Origin: Isochrysis galbana
Taxonomy: Eukaryota > Haptophyta > Isochrysidales > Isochrysidaceae
NCBI GenBank assembly: GCA_018136815.1
Contig: CM030934.1
Coordinates: forward strand, 962,979-1,026,978
Direction of reading: 5' to 3'
DNA: 64,000 nt
The notes under the pieces: model-generated
Told to the model about the DNA's origin: nothing
The model's input: the letters and a program-made list of their open reading frames with translations, nothing else
The model's database searches: none
Part shown: positions 51,364 through 63,322 of the stretch, in pieces
Position numbering within the stretch: position 1 is the first letter of the stretch
Layout of the letters: each line of letters opens with the position of its first letter
Made by a program: the position numbers and the translations under genes

Positions 51364-54300
51364 TTACAATTCATCCCTTGGGTGACTGGCGCCATGTTCT
51401 TCTAAGCCTCTCTGTGAGCGCTCCTCTATAGCCTTCGCCGTGTTGTCAAGGCGTGTCCATCGCGTGCCAATTACTCGAGTAGCCTGCACAAGGGCAGTTG
51501 AGGTGAGGCATAGAACCAAATGATGTGTGCAGAGAGTGCGGAATCCAGGCGGAGCATAAGCGAAAGGGATTCTCACCTGATTCAGCTTGGGCTCTTTGGT
51601 GAGAGGGTTGTTGCAAAGGTCGATCGTCTTTGCTGTAGGCTTCGACGCGTTGCCACACCATGTCTCGCACCAAAGCCACTCCTCTGGCAGCGAGTGTATA
51701 GGCACCACGTGCTGCGCGTAGTTGGGCAGGTCTTGATCGAGATTGGCGAGCGAGTTGGGATCTTTGGAGAGCGAGTCGTAGAAGACGCGATACTGGTCGC
51801 CGTATCCGCGTCGTCGGAACTTGTGCAGGTCCACAACAAACAGAGCCGAGATGTGGTAAGGCCGACCTTGCAGGTGATCATGCCAATACCCTTGGGCGAA
51901 AAAGCGGAAGCCCGTCGTGTCGGGATTCGCATCCCGCCGGCAAAAGGGCGTCATGGCAACAGCTGCTTTGCCGGGCATCTTCATATCCCATAGCTCTCCT
52001 ACGTCTGCATTGACAACCTGAGCAAATGGTGGAGGCAAGCTAGTGGGGTGTAGGCCGGGCGTCGCTCGTGCGAGGCAGCGTCGCAAGGAGACAAGGATGG
52101 GAAAGATAGGGGACAAGCCATGAGAATGAAATTCCGTCCGGTCCGAACCTCAGCATCCCCACCTGGTCGGCGTCAATGTATATGATCTTCTTGACAGAAA
52201 GCGGGAACATCACGTCGAGGAAAAGAATCTTGTAGCCCCAGATGATGCGTTGCTTTTCCGTCTGCTTGTGGAGCCACGTGGGCCACTGATATTGGACGAG
52301 GCCATACTCAAAGCCTAGGGCGTTTGAAAGGGCTGGAAGCGCCCCAATGAATGCCGGCGATAGGAAGTTCTTGAGGAGCCAGAATTTCACGCGCCGCTGC
52401 GTCTTCTCGAGAACTGATTGCATCATGATTTTGAGGAAGCGCTCATATAGATGTCCAGACGCGAGAGAGAAGATATGCACGGTATTGTCGTCGGCGCCGC
52501 CAACATCATCAACGCCGCCGCTCGACCACCACTTGCTCATCGAGCCCATCATCCCAGATGTTCCGCGGTCGGATTCGGCGCCCGCGCCGTTAGCAGACTT
52601 ATCGTCGACGAGCAGGGAAGCGCTTTCTTTTCCCGGACGCTTTTGGGTGAGCAGGAGCACGTGTTCTCCGGAGAAGTCTGACATCGTCACGCGGAGTGCG
52701 CGGGTCGGGAACAGCTCTTCCGGCCTGATGGCAAGCTTGCGCCCTCCAGCACCCAGCGCACGAGTCGAGTGACCAGCTGCAAGGAGCGGCGTTGCAGTTT
52801 TGATGGTGAAGATCTCCGACGACGGCCCAGGGGCAAGAGCAAGATCCCACACACCAGGTGCGGCCTTCAACTGGAAGTAACCCAAATTAGACATGACAAG
52901 CGTGTCGGTGACATGAGGCGTGGCAGGAGTTCCTAGCAGGAGCTGTAATCCATTCGGAGGTATGTGTGACCCAACGTCCTCACACCGACCTAGGGACCAA
53001 GCAAGTCAAAGGAAGGTGAGCGAGGCACGGCGCCAAGAAATGCTTGGCGAAGTTGACCGAAGGCCGGGCGCTCCCGCCAGCTTCAACGTCACGCCCCTCG
53101 GCTCAGCTAGAGTAGCTCACCCGTGATGAGCAGCGAGGCGAGCTCATACGATGCAGAGAGTGTCCGCCGATCGCCCAATTCTGCGAGCCGGATGTTGTCC
53201 ATGTCATATGCTGCTTCGGTGCACTCGAGTAGCCATGCCTCTGGTGCGTCCACGTGGAGGGTGAGAACCTGTGGCCATAGAATAGAGAGGCATGAATTGG
53301 AGGGCCTAGCCATGTAGACAATGGCAGCACAGCTTGCCACGTCAACGGAGATAGCGCCCACATTTCATGTGAGCGCAATGTGGGTACACCTCGCGCGCTC
53401 TTGCCCGGCAAGACGAAAGATGCTCACCTGCGGCGTACGAAGGGCTGCGAAGACGGCGCGATCGACGACAGGCGCCAGAGATCGACCGGACTCGTCGAAT
53501 CTGGGCTCGAGCGACACGACATAGCGATAAAATGACTCAAGAGGGAATGTGTCGATTTTGAGCTTAGGGTTGAGGTGAAGTGTCACACCGAGCCCGAGCG
53601 CCGACTGGAGAGCCATCAGCACGGGAACAGAGCGCTGCGCCTCCCTCGACAAGGGGTCGAGAATAACGACCAACTCGAGCGCCTCACCGGGGCCAAAGCC
53701 TGGTAGTCTCACGCAGGCGGCGCCACACGGGATTTCAGACGCTCGGAAGCCGGTGTCCGCCGCGCCACCTGCAGCAGCCTCGCGTGTGCCCCTCGCCAGC
53801 GCCGCCGCAGCAAACATCATGAGGTCAGTGCGCCACGCCTGTGCGGCCGCATCAGAAGCGCTAGCAGAGCCCTCTGCTCCGTGTGTAGCGCCTGGAGGCT
53901 GCATCTTTGCAATGATGGCGGCGGGTGCCTGCGCCCGCTGCCGATACTCAAATTCTGCGAGGAGGGCCATGTCGATTGCGTCGAGCTGCCACGCAGAGTC
54001 CGCTTCGATCAGGCGGCCATTTGTGACGATCGCGGGAGACGTGGGCAGCGAAATCGTTTCTACAAGATCTGCGTGGCTTTTGCCGGTCGTGCTTCGAAAG
54101 GTATCGGCCGTGGGCAGCAGCAGCGGCGAGGAACTCTGCGAAGGGAAGAGATCGGGCAGCGCCTCGACGAGCATCTCGTCGCTGAGCGGCTGCTCCGCCT
54201 GTGCCGCCGTAAGCAAAAGGGCGAGCATGCGCCGTATTTTGTCGAGCGAGGGCGACGAGCCCGTATCATCGGCGGCAGCGTCCGCTCGCATCATGAATAG

Positions 54301-57183
54301 CTCCCATGCGGCCGCGGCTGAGGCGTGTCGCGCACGCCCCGTAGCATTCTCTCCGCTGACGGGCGAGTGGAGGACAGCGAGACGCATGCGGCCGCCGACT
54401 GTGTTCTCCATTGCACCGACGGCATGCGAGACGAGCTCCACGTGGCGGGCAACAGAGAGGTCAACTATCAAGAGCTGCGAGACCGGCCGCATTATCGCCT
54501 CAATCGCAGCACCATCATGACTGACACCCTCGCCGCCCTCTTCCTCGTCAGATTCTTGCCATCGACCGGAAGCCTCGGCGGCGGGCGGGGTGTGCATCCA
54601 ACGTAATTGAGAGAAAACTCGGTGCGGCCGCAGGTTCACGAGGTGAATGGCTTCCGCTGGCTGAAGCAGTGCCTCGTTGTAGCGAGGGAACGTCGCCGTC
54701 GCGTTGGCAATGACCTCAAGGGGATCAGCAGCATCATCAGTCAAGACGCCCGCCCGCACAAGCCCAGTAACAGTCCGCACCTCCGCCGAAAGGGTCGACA
54801 TGATCTCTTGCTCGAAGTTGCCTCCGCCCAGCTTCACGAGCCGCCCGTTGAGGAGCAGCAGCGGCTCCGCCATAGGTAGGCCTTTCTCACGCAGGAATGC
54901 GAGACCGCGAGTCGCGTCGGTGTCATAGTCAGTAAGCTTCCCAGAGGCAATCTCCGAGAAAGCAGCGGCGGCGTCGATCTTCTTTTTCTGCGAGCTCTGT
55001 GCCGCCCCCTCGAAGGCCGCGAGGAGGTGCTCGCGTGACATGGGCTCGAGCTGGGGTGGGCCACCGAACATTGCGAACATGCCGCCGCCGATTTCACGCA
55101 CCTGCGAAGGGCGTGGAGAGGAGGCATGCGGTCAGGCGCGATCAGTAGCCGAAGCTGACTTGGAATGCATGCGATTTGGGTCGCGTTGCCGCAGTATGCC
55201 TTGCCACGAAGATTGGTTGCCCAACACATAGTAAGAGAGCTATGGACGCGTCGCGCCTCTAGGCTACTCCCGCCCGCATGGCGTCCATCCCATGCGTACC
55301 TCCCTCGTCAAACCAAGGAAACGGGCCGCGATAGTGGCTCCCATCTTTTTGCGGCAGAAGGCGTGGAGCTTCGTGAGCAGTGCTCCCAACTCTTGCTCCT
55401 CCCTCTCTTCCTCACTCAGCCCTCCCATTGATGCGGCATGGTCGACGTGGCTAGCATCGTTGCGATCTCCGTCTGCCGTTCTCGCCGCGCCCGTCCTTGT
55501 GCTTGCGAGAAGCGCGCCCGGAGCCAGGACAACTCCAAGACGGATAGGTGCCCCCTGATTGTACAGATCCGACATGTAGCTCAGGACCGCCTGGCCCTGC
55601 TCCGTCGACGGATCCAACACGAAGACCATTGTGAACACATTCTTGCGGCAAAACGATATCTGCCCCCATGGGTTCGGGCGCAGGAGCTCGCGTACTGAGG
55701 GCGGCCACCGCGAATACCTCCGGTCCTTGGCGATGTCGTTGAGCATGTGCACTGCATGCGCGTCAGCCGCCGAGATTCGCAGAGAGCTTGAGGGTGCGGG
55801 CAGCGCGAGCAGGGTGCGGATGCCATCCGGAGGGACCCCGACGCTCGCTAGGGCGTCAACTGTGCGCATCTCTCGCGTAAGCGTGGTGAGCAGAGAGGCC
55901 AGATCGTTGTCCTCGACGAGAGGCAGCGCGCGACCATTAAGGAATGCCCCAGCGAAACGCGGCCCCCACACTGCCGATTGCAGGTGGTCGACCTCTGCGG
56001 CGAGCTCGCGCGGCACCCGCAACTTGGACAGCGAGCGAGCAATGAAGGGGAAGTTTTGACAGATGTCGCGCAACGTGCGCAGCGGCTCCGCGGCCGAGAG
56101 CACACGCGACGATGCCTGGAGGCCAAGGTCTTGAAGGGCCCAAACCTTGAGCTCAGAGGCATCCTGCGACAGCGCCGCAGTGTCAAGCTCGTCCCGTAGC
56201 GACGCAAGCGACGCCTCGAGGTCTGGCCGCCGCTGCAAGAGCGAGCGGAAGAAGAAGCCGTGCCGCTCTTCATCATCCTCAGCCCCGAAGCCGTTGGGAT
56301 CCATGTCATCGCGATCGCCCATGCTGCCGAGATTCGCAATCTCCTGGTCGTCCATCGCCTTGTATTCCATGTTCTTGATGGCAAGAAGCACGCCGTAGCC
56401 TTGCAGCGTCTGGCGCGGCTCATCTCCCTCTGCAACGTCGCCCACGCTGTGCGACGCCGTCGACGCGATCAGCGGGCGCAGCACATACCTGATCTGCCCG
56501 GCGGCGGCGGCACTGGAGAGCGCTGCATGCGCCACGCGATACTGCTCGGAGCCGAGAGGCGCGTAGAGAACGACGAGCGGTGCGTTGCCGCTGCCTCGAC
56601 TAGCTGGCCCGTAGAGCTGGTCGACGGAGAGCGGGTCAGCAACGGAGAGTACCCTCTCCGCGTGGATTTCGGGGACAGCGGCGCATGCGCCGACGCGTGT
56701 GCGCGCGTCGGCGAGCGCCACGTTGACCAGTGGTGCGACGTCGGCCGCGCTCCCATCGGCGGGCAGCACGTGCGCGCGGCCGCACGCGTGGAGCCACGTG
56801 GCCGTGTCGTGTGGCACTGCAAACTGTGCCGCCTCCGTCACTCCAATCTGCCTCCACATCTCAACGCGCGGCGAGAAGACGTGGGCCGAGAGGAGCACGC
56901 GGAGCAGTCGGAGCCGTAGCGGCGAAAGGAGTGACTCTCCTGCGTGCTCGATGGCGCGGAGTGTGTGCTGGTCGGTCGCACCGGCGGGCGGAGCGCGATA
57001 CGCCTCGGCAAAGCGCCAGAAGAGTCCCTCATCCGCCATGAACTCTGCGGCCTCGAGTTCGAGCGGCGTGGCGGCCCAGCGGGCGGAGAGCGAGATCTCG
57101 ATGTTCTTGGGCTTGAGCTCGGCGGCGCACGCGGCGCTGAGCAGCAGCAGCGGCAACATCGCGCACCAACCAACCTGAGGCAT
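51364..57183 (-). CDS. UGGT: UDP-glucose:glycoprotein glucosyltransferase
   Basis: Six exons: 55300-57183, 53428-55101, 53121-53268, 52163-52932, 51577-52017 and 51364-51483; about 1678 residues. This ER-lumen folding sensor puts one glucose back on N-glycans of misfolded glycoproteins so they re-enter the calnexin/calreticulin cycle. The start has a cleavable signal ([14 protein letters not shown]). The first two exons hold the large, poorly conserved thioredoxin-like region. Exons 3-4 give [15 protein letters not shown] and [11 protein letters not shown]. The GT24 catalytic domain follows: [37 protein letters not shown], the D-x-D of [27 protein letters not shown] and [17 protein letters not shown]. 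The C-terminus is RDEL, an ER-retrieval signal. All joins are GT-AG and in phase. Confidence 0.95.
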
Positions 57184-57194
57184 TGCACTCGCAC

Positions 57195-57500
57195 CCCCTT
57201 CCCCCCAAATCTCTTTCTCTCTCTCTCTCTCCCCCTCCCTCCCTCCCTCCCTCCCTCCCTCGCTCTCTCCCCCGCCCTCCCTTTTCTCGTCCTCCCTCCT
57301 TCTGTCTCCCTCTCTACGCTCTCCCTCCTCTCTGTCCCTCTCCCTCTCTCTTCTTCCCTGGGTTCCCCGCCCTCTCCCCCCTCTCTCCTCTCTGTTCTGT
57401 CGCTCGCCCCCCCCCCCCCCCCCTTCTCCCCGTCTTCTCTAACTTTTTACTTTTAAAGTCTACTCCCCCCCCCCCCCCCCCCCCCCCAGCCCAGTACTCC
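57195..57500. repeat. CT/C-rich tract upstream of UGGT
   Basis: About 300 bp of nearly pure pyrimidine, with C15 (57409-57423) and C22 (57466-57487), begins about 15 bp upstream of the UGGT start codon. On the coding strand it is a GA/G tract. Confidence 0.9.
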
Positions 57501-58342
57501 CCGCGCCCCCAGCCTCCGCGGGAGGCCCCTCTCGGCGCCGCGCTCACGGTGCAACCAGTCGAGTAAAGTAGGGGGAGTAAAGAAAGTACGAGAGCAGAAG
57601 TGATAGGTGCTCGTACTGGTTTCGTCAGCGTTTTCTTGTCTGTGCTAGTTTAACCCTAGTGCTGAGGGGTCCAAGCCAACGACGGCAACGGAGCCCCTAC
57701 CCCGCGGTGGGGGTGTGCGCGGTTTAGGCCCAGGCACAATTATCTAGATAAGCTTTTGGATATTTGGGTGCACTTTTAGCCCATTTGCCATTTGGATATC
57801 TCCGGATATTTGGGCCGGTCATAGGCCCCGGCGACCAATACCGGGGGGGGCAATATCAAGGAAGGGGGCCAATACCAAGGGGGGCCGGGAGTGAGGGATC
57901 GTGGAGCGGGGCGGGAGTCGCGGCACCGCGGATGGGATCACCGCATGACTCTTGGCTCTTGGTTACTTAGTAAATGGGTAAATGGCCCTGTTTACGTGAA
58001 TAGTGAGTACGTCTGTGCACGCCACCGTGAACCAGAACGACCCGACATCGACGATGGACGATGGAAGCGGGTGAGGCCTGAGCGAGCCCGCTCTCCGCTG
58101 CGCTGCCCGTTATTGTGCCTGCCCGCGGCGGCGGCCGCGCGCGATGGCGCGACTCACAGACACCCTGACACCCTATGTCGATATGTCGATGCAGGTCCCA
58201 GCGCACGAACCCGCGCAGCCAGGGCAGTCGCCGAAGATGCGAACGAGAACATCGAGCTGGAGCGCGCACGCGATGAGCGCATGGGCACGGAGGAAGTCGA
58301 GAGCGAGCACGTAGGCGACAGCGATGGCGAGAGCAGCGAGGT

Positions 58343-58373
<31 letters not shown>

Positions 58374-58590
58374 AAGGCTAGGGCTGGGTTAAGCCCGTTA
58401 ACAAGTTAATACCATTAATACCCAGTAATGGGCAACATCTTACCTGTTAACACCCAGCCCAAAACTAAACCTGTTAATGTGCTGAGTTTGGGCCCTCTGA
58501 GAAACTCAAAATTGCCTGTTATTGTACCATTAATGAGCACTTGTGGGAGGGGCTCCGAGCACCAGCAGTTGACCTCGCGTTGGGCGCTTA
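57501..58590. other. Unassigned, possible transposon remnants
   Basis: A frame ending at 58409 encodes an acidic tail (EDEDEDEDED), without a family. At 58378-58400 ctagggctgggttaagcccgttaac looks like a hAT-type terminus, but no partner was found. Around 57745-57815 there are ggatatttggg repeats. Confidence 0.35.
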
Positions 58591-58795
58591 TCGCCGGGAG
58601 CCCGCAGCGCGAGCCCCGGCGGCGGTGTGAGAGCTGCGCGCCGCGCCGCCATCGCGCTACGCCATTACAAGATGATTAAAAGATACCCAGGGGGGACTGC
58701 CACATAAGGCACGCTAACACTAACGGTATAGAACCACAAACAAACTACAAACGCCACATTGGACATGGTGTAAGGCTGTAAGACACCCTGTGATA
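58591..58795 (+). repeat. 205-bp perfect direct repeat, left copy
   Basis: Identical by eye to 59634-59838. It begins tcgccgggagcccgcagcg and ends gacaccctgtgata. The pair encloses 838 bp, like a small LTR element, though it lacks the TG...CA ends of usual LTRs. Confidence 0.92.
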
Positions 58796-59633
58796 CCCCC
58801 TCCTAAGCGGAGTACGGATGAGATCCAACTGACGCTTACACAAACACAAATTGAACACAAACAAATGTCAAATGTGAATGGAAAAGCAAGTTGCAACTTG
58901 GCCAACAACTAGGGGCAATCTTTCCCAAAGGAACGGCCCCTCCCAACAGGGGGGAAGAGAGAAGAGACTGCGGCGCAGCCGAGCCAGTCAGATGGACTGA
59001 CCCTCCCAGCCGGGGAGGAGAGAGAAGAGATGACCATGCACCATGCAGCCAAGTGGTAAGTAAGAGGGACCGCGAACCCTCCAGCGAGGGAGCAGCCGAG
59101 TGGTCAAAGCGATAGACCCTCCCAGTGGGGGAGGAGAGAGAAAGAAGACGGCGCAACCAAGCCGGTCAGATGGACCGACCCTCCCAGTTGGGGAGGAGAG
59201 AGAAGGTACGGCAGCGCAACAAAGAAGAGGCCCAGCGGGACCCCAACTCTCCCAAACAAAAGGAGGGGGGAGAGGCGGAGAGAAAGAGAAAGAGGGGCAC
59301 TCACCAGACGGGGCACTCGCCCAGCATTGGATCGAGCAGCGATCAACGGGGCCAGCTCGCGCGAGCGCGCGCGAGCGAGGCGAAGCAATGTGGGCAGGGG
59401 GTGCAAACAAGGATCAATGAGATCCATTCCCATTCCCTCCCGAGCAAGGGGCCCAGAGGGACCACCTCCCCCAGAGGGGGAGAGAGAGAGGGAGAGAGGA
59501 GGCTCGCTACCATGCGTCGCCATGCAGCCATGCAGCGCAAAGCGACTGCGCGAGCGCGCGCAGCTCGCGGCGGTCCGCGAGAGTCGGCTCAGCAAGCCCA
59601 GCCCTGCCCCTCTACCTGGGTGGGAGCTCCATC
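58796..59633 (+). repeat. Interior between the 205-bp repeats, with tandem tRNA-like modules
   Basis: Between about 58940 and 59225 there are several degenerate units of about 60-70 bp containing gaccctcccag and ggggaggagagaga. Some carry an A-box-like cagccgagtggtcaaagcg, as in the D-arm of serine tRNAs. The rest is GA-rich or unassigned. No ORF was recognised. Confidence 0.55.
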
Positions 59634-59838
59634 TCGCCGGGAGCCCGCAGCGCGAGCCCCGGCGGCGGTGTGAGAGCTGCGCGCCGCGCCGCCATCGCGC
59701 TACGCCATTACAAGATGATTAAAAGATACCCAGGGGGGACTGCCACATAAGGCACGCTAACACTAACGGTATAGAACCACAAACAAACTACAAACGCCAC
59801 ATTGGACATGGTGTAAGGCTGTAAGACACCCTGTGATA
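59634..59838 (+). repeat. 205-bp perfect direct repeat, right copy
   Basis: Exact match to 58591-58795 by eye. The flanking bases differ on both sides, so the copies are sharply bounded. Confidence 0.92.
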
Positions 59839-60009
59839 GCGCTGGAGGCATAGGAGCGTTCAGAGCGGCCGCGCTCCGCGCGCACCACCAACTTATCGAA
59901 ATGTAGATAGTAACTATAGATGGTACATAGATAGCATTCACATCCTCTTACGAGCACTACACACTACACTATGCACGAGAGCCACACACCAAGACACCAC
60001 ACACGCCGT
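59839..60009. other. Short unassigned spacer
   Basis: No recognisable feature between the 205-bp repeat and the family B tail. Confidence 0.3.
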
Positions 60010-60226
60010 GTCTTCACCCCTATCTCCCTAGTAGTGCACGGGGGGAGTCGCCTGATGGCGGGGGGAGAAGGGCCGGGGGAGTGGGGGTGTAGAACGTTTT
60101 TGCTGCGTGAAAAGAAAGCTGAAAGCTGAAAGCAGAGGGCGTCCACGGCCGCGTGTGCGGTGCGAATATCAAAAAGGTTTATTTATTAGGTGCCCCCTTT
60201 TCACGCTCATTTTGCGCACGTTTCAA
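60010..60226 (+). repeat. Family B tail, extra copy
   Basis: cccctatctccctagtagtgcacgg, ggggtgtagaacg, gtccacggccgcgtgtgcgg, aaaggtttatttatt and gcgcacgtttc recur in the same order at 60825-60995. The block therefore flanks the family B body on its left as well as its right. Confidence 0.8.
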
Positions 60227-60227
60227 A

Positions 60228-60995
60228 CTAAGTTTATACTTGGTTGACCCATGGGGGGGCACGAGCCCCCCCCTCTCTCCACTCCTCCCCTGCCATGGGG
60301 GAGGAACCACCCATCCTCCTGGCACGCCTGATGGCTTGCCAGGAGGCCACTGCCCTACTGACCCACTCCCTTCCCCACAGGCTCGCCCCATTCGCCCATC
60401 CTGGCCCCTCGTGACCAGCCCATCGCTCCAACCCCCCCTCCCCCCCTGGTCGACAGGCAGACAGGTGCAGATTGGGGGCCCCAGAGGCCGAGGAGCGCCA
60501 GCGAGGGAGAGGCAGGGGAGGCCAGGGCCCAGTCCCAGCCTCCTCTGCCCCCAGAGCTGGCCTCCAGGAGCCACCAGGGGTCGCCAGAGGGCAGCTGCAG
60601 GCCTGCCGCAGGCGCGCCATCGCGCGTGCCGCAGGAGAGGGGAGAGAGAGCGCGGAGAAGGGGGTGGGCGGAGCGAGAGCTCCGCTCACCGAAAAATAGG
60701 TAAGTCCCGCACCTGTTTACAGGATAAGTCGGGGCTGAGGCCGCCTCCCACTCGGCGACACAGGAGGAAGGGGGGGAATGATCACCGGGGGGAGGCGCGG
60801 GCCACCGGACCATATCTAAGCCCATCACCCCTATCCCCCTAGTAGTGCACGGGGGGAGTCGCCTTATGGCGGGGGGAGAAGGGCCGGGGAAGTGGGGGTG
60901 TAGAAAGTTTCCTACGTGAGTAGAAAGTAGAGGGTCCACGGCCGCGTGTGCGGTGAGACTATTAAAAGGTTTATTTATTCATTCTGCGCACGTTT
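60228..60995 (+). repeat. Dispersed repeat, family B, complete copy
   Basis: Same order of blocks as 49131-49850, with high similarity, and with a longer tail containing gtccacggccgcgtgtgcgg, aaaaggtttatttatt and ctgcgcacgtttc. It shows no coding potential. Confidence 0.85.
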
Positions 60996-61086
60996 CTGTC
61001 GCCCGTCTCCATCGATCGTACGTCTACAAGGCACCAAGGTACCCCTACACACTGATGAGCAAAAACCAACAACCACATGGTCAACC

Positions 61087-62472
61087 CTACACACCCATCG
61101 AGAGGCCCGACGAAGCAGTGGTGTTGCCCCAGGTGTTCACACCGCCGCCGCCGCCGCCGCTGACACGCCGCTGCCCGAGAGATGCTGGGACCATCCCGCT
61201 GACACTAGCCAGTCCAGATCCTGAGAATTCAACACCGGAAAGTATGGGGGAGTGTGTGAGGTTGTGGCACCGCAATGAGTAGCGCCACAAACATAAAGCA
61301 CGCGGTTTCATCCAACAATGCGCAAGACATGTTTCCAGGGAAAATGAGCGCGATTTCCCTCCAGCTGCATTACAAATGGATGGCAACAAGGCTAGGATGC
61401 GAAGCTTACCGTCATTCTCTCCGTTCTCATGAGCCAATCGAGGCGGCAGCACATGTTGTGCTGGCGTCCGATCGATCTCGCCGTCAGCATAGAGGATCAC
61501 TGGCTGACCTAGCCGTGTCAATTGGGCTACCTGCGCGGGCGAGGGGTGTGGTGGGTTCGGTGGGTCGAGGGTTGGGGTTGAGACCACGAGCGCACAGCAA
61601 CGATGTCGTGGCATGCGTTCTGGCTTGGGTAGTGCCACATCTGCTGGAGTGCCTAGAGAAGTAGTGAGAGCGTACAGATCGTTCGAGATGAAAGAGGTTG
61701 ATCAGGATCATTTTGAAGACGTTAGTGACGTTGATGGGCACCGACGGCGCACAGAAGATGAGAGGGGAGTTGATAGCCTTGGCAAATTGATGTGACATCC
61801 ACAAGACGTGTTGCTGCTCCTCGACGGGTGCCTCAAGCATCAAGTCAAACTTGCAGCCGACCAGGAGAGGCATGGCGCACTTGTTGCGCTCCCGGGCCTT
61901 CTGGTGCCACACCCGGATCGAATCGAGCGTCTCGGGCTTGGAAAGATCAAACAATAGAAGCATCGCTGCTGCATCATTGCACACAAGCGGCAGCATAGAC
62001 TCGAAGTCCTTGTGCCCGCCGATGTCCCAGATGGAGAAGGTCACCTCATGGCCACGAAGGCTCACTGACTTCTCCATGAAATTGACCCCCTGACACGGAA
62101 GAGCATGCATGAGCCTGGGGGAACACGCGCAGATTGAGAGAAGACTGTGTGTCGGAGACAGTGCGGCCGACGCTGTTCCCACACGCTCACCTGCGTCTGC
62201 AGCTCGGTGTCGTCAAACGTGCACTCCACAAACCGGTTCATGAGGGAGGTCTTCCCGACCTGTAGCCCAGCCCGACGCACACTCGTCATGAACGACACGG
62301 CAGAATGATCAGCGCGCACAGCAGCGTGAAAGGCTGTGCTCATGCGCTGAGAGCAGGGCTGCTTCACCTGGCTGTCCCCGAGCAGAGCCACTTTGACGAG
62401 GGGCGGTGCAGTGGTGGCTGCACCTGCAGGGCCTGCCTCGGAGTAGGCGCTCGCGCGGCCCGTCTTGCACAT
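61087..62472 (-). CDS. SPG1: Septum-promoting GTPase of the Tem1/Spg1 family
   Basis: Five exons (62368-62472, 62191-62259, 61676-62089, 61410-61530, 61087-61220) join in phase to give 280 residues. The P-loop is split by intron 1 (LLGDSQ|VGKTSLMNRF). Then come TQ|GVNFMEKSVSLRG, switch II WDIGGHKDFESMLPLVCNDA, LLLFDLSKPETLDSIRVWHQKAR, and PLLVGCKFDLM in place of a classic NKxD. FAKAINSPLIFCAPSVPINV and the end GQPVILY also fit. GVNFMEK and DIGG are hallmarks of Tem1/Spg1 (plant SGP) GTPases, which trigger the septation or mitotic-exit pathway through Ste20/Cdc7-type kinases. A glycine run precedes the C-terminus. There is no prenylation CaaX box, as in the family. Confidence 0.92.
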
Positions 62473-63065
62473 CGGTGGACGAGAGGTGGGATGGGGGTGA
62501 GGGGGAGAGGCTGGAGGGGGTTTGCTGCGCGAGCTCGAGGGCCGAGCGCGGGGGCTGTCTGGCGAGGAAGCCCGAGGAGTGGAGACAGAGATGAGAGAGG
62601 GGGGAGAGGGAAGGCGCCGTTCGCTCGCCCCCCAAAAGGCAAAAGGCGCCGCCCAAAAAGGTACCCCGCTTTTTTACTCCTCAAGGTGGTCCGCGGATAA
62701 GAGGGCCCACCCCCCGGTATAAACTTTCTCCTACGGTTCCCGGGACCGTGGCAATGAGCGCTGGGGGCTGGGGGCAGTCAGAGGCCTTTCCACGTACAAC
62801 TCTTGCTGGGAGGGGAGGTGGGGCTCAGGGGTCGAATCCTCGTCAGTCCCCTCCCCCCCAGGGATGCTGCCAGCCTCGCCGAAGCCTCCTGGGTCATACC
62901 GATTGCCATGCACCATGCAGGGATGCATGCAGGGCCATCGTGAGCCCCAGAGCCAGCCACACCCCAGCGGCGGCCACGCCCGCCACCCGTCACTTTCGTG
63001 TAATTCCGGGGGTGGGCCCTCTCATCTCTCATCCGCGGACCACCTTAAAGTGTTTTCCTTCTCAA
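62473..63065. other. Upstream region of the Spg1-like gene
   Basis: From 62484 to about 62620 the plus strand is G/GA-rich, directly upstream of the start codon. The rest is unassigned. ggggtcgaatcc near 62830 resembles a tRNA B-box, but no tRNA can be folded around it. Confidence 0.45.
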
Positions 63066-63200
63066 AACTAAGTTTACACTATATACTTGGTTCACCCATG
63101 GGCCATGGGGGGGCACGAGCGCACGAGCCCCCCCCCTCTCCACTCCTCCCCTGCCGTGGGGAAAGAACCACCCAAAACCCAAAAAATAATAAAACATCTG
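63066..63200 (+). repeat. Family B fragment
   Basis: Has actaagtttacac, acttggttcacccatggg, gcacgagccccccccctc and ctcctcccctgcc, then breaks off. It is followed by aaaacatctgagcgttagt, the reverse complement of a word at 5359-5376. Confidence 0.65.
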
Positions 63201-63322
63201 AGCGTTAGTCGTTAGTATCGCGGTGGTGCCCATCAGGGAACCACCGCGGCTTGGGCGAGGCAGAGCGCCATCGCCGATCGCATCGCCGACCGTATATCGC
63301 AGGATAAGCCTCATCGACCTCA

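Noticed and set aside
62825-62845. tRNA gene suggested by a B-box-like ggggtcgaatcc
   Set aside because: No matching acceptor, D or anticodon arm can be placed around it.
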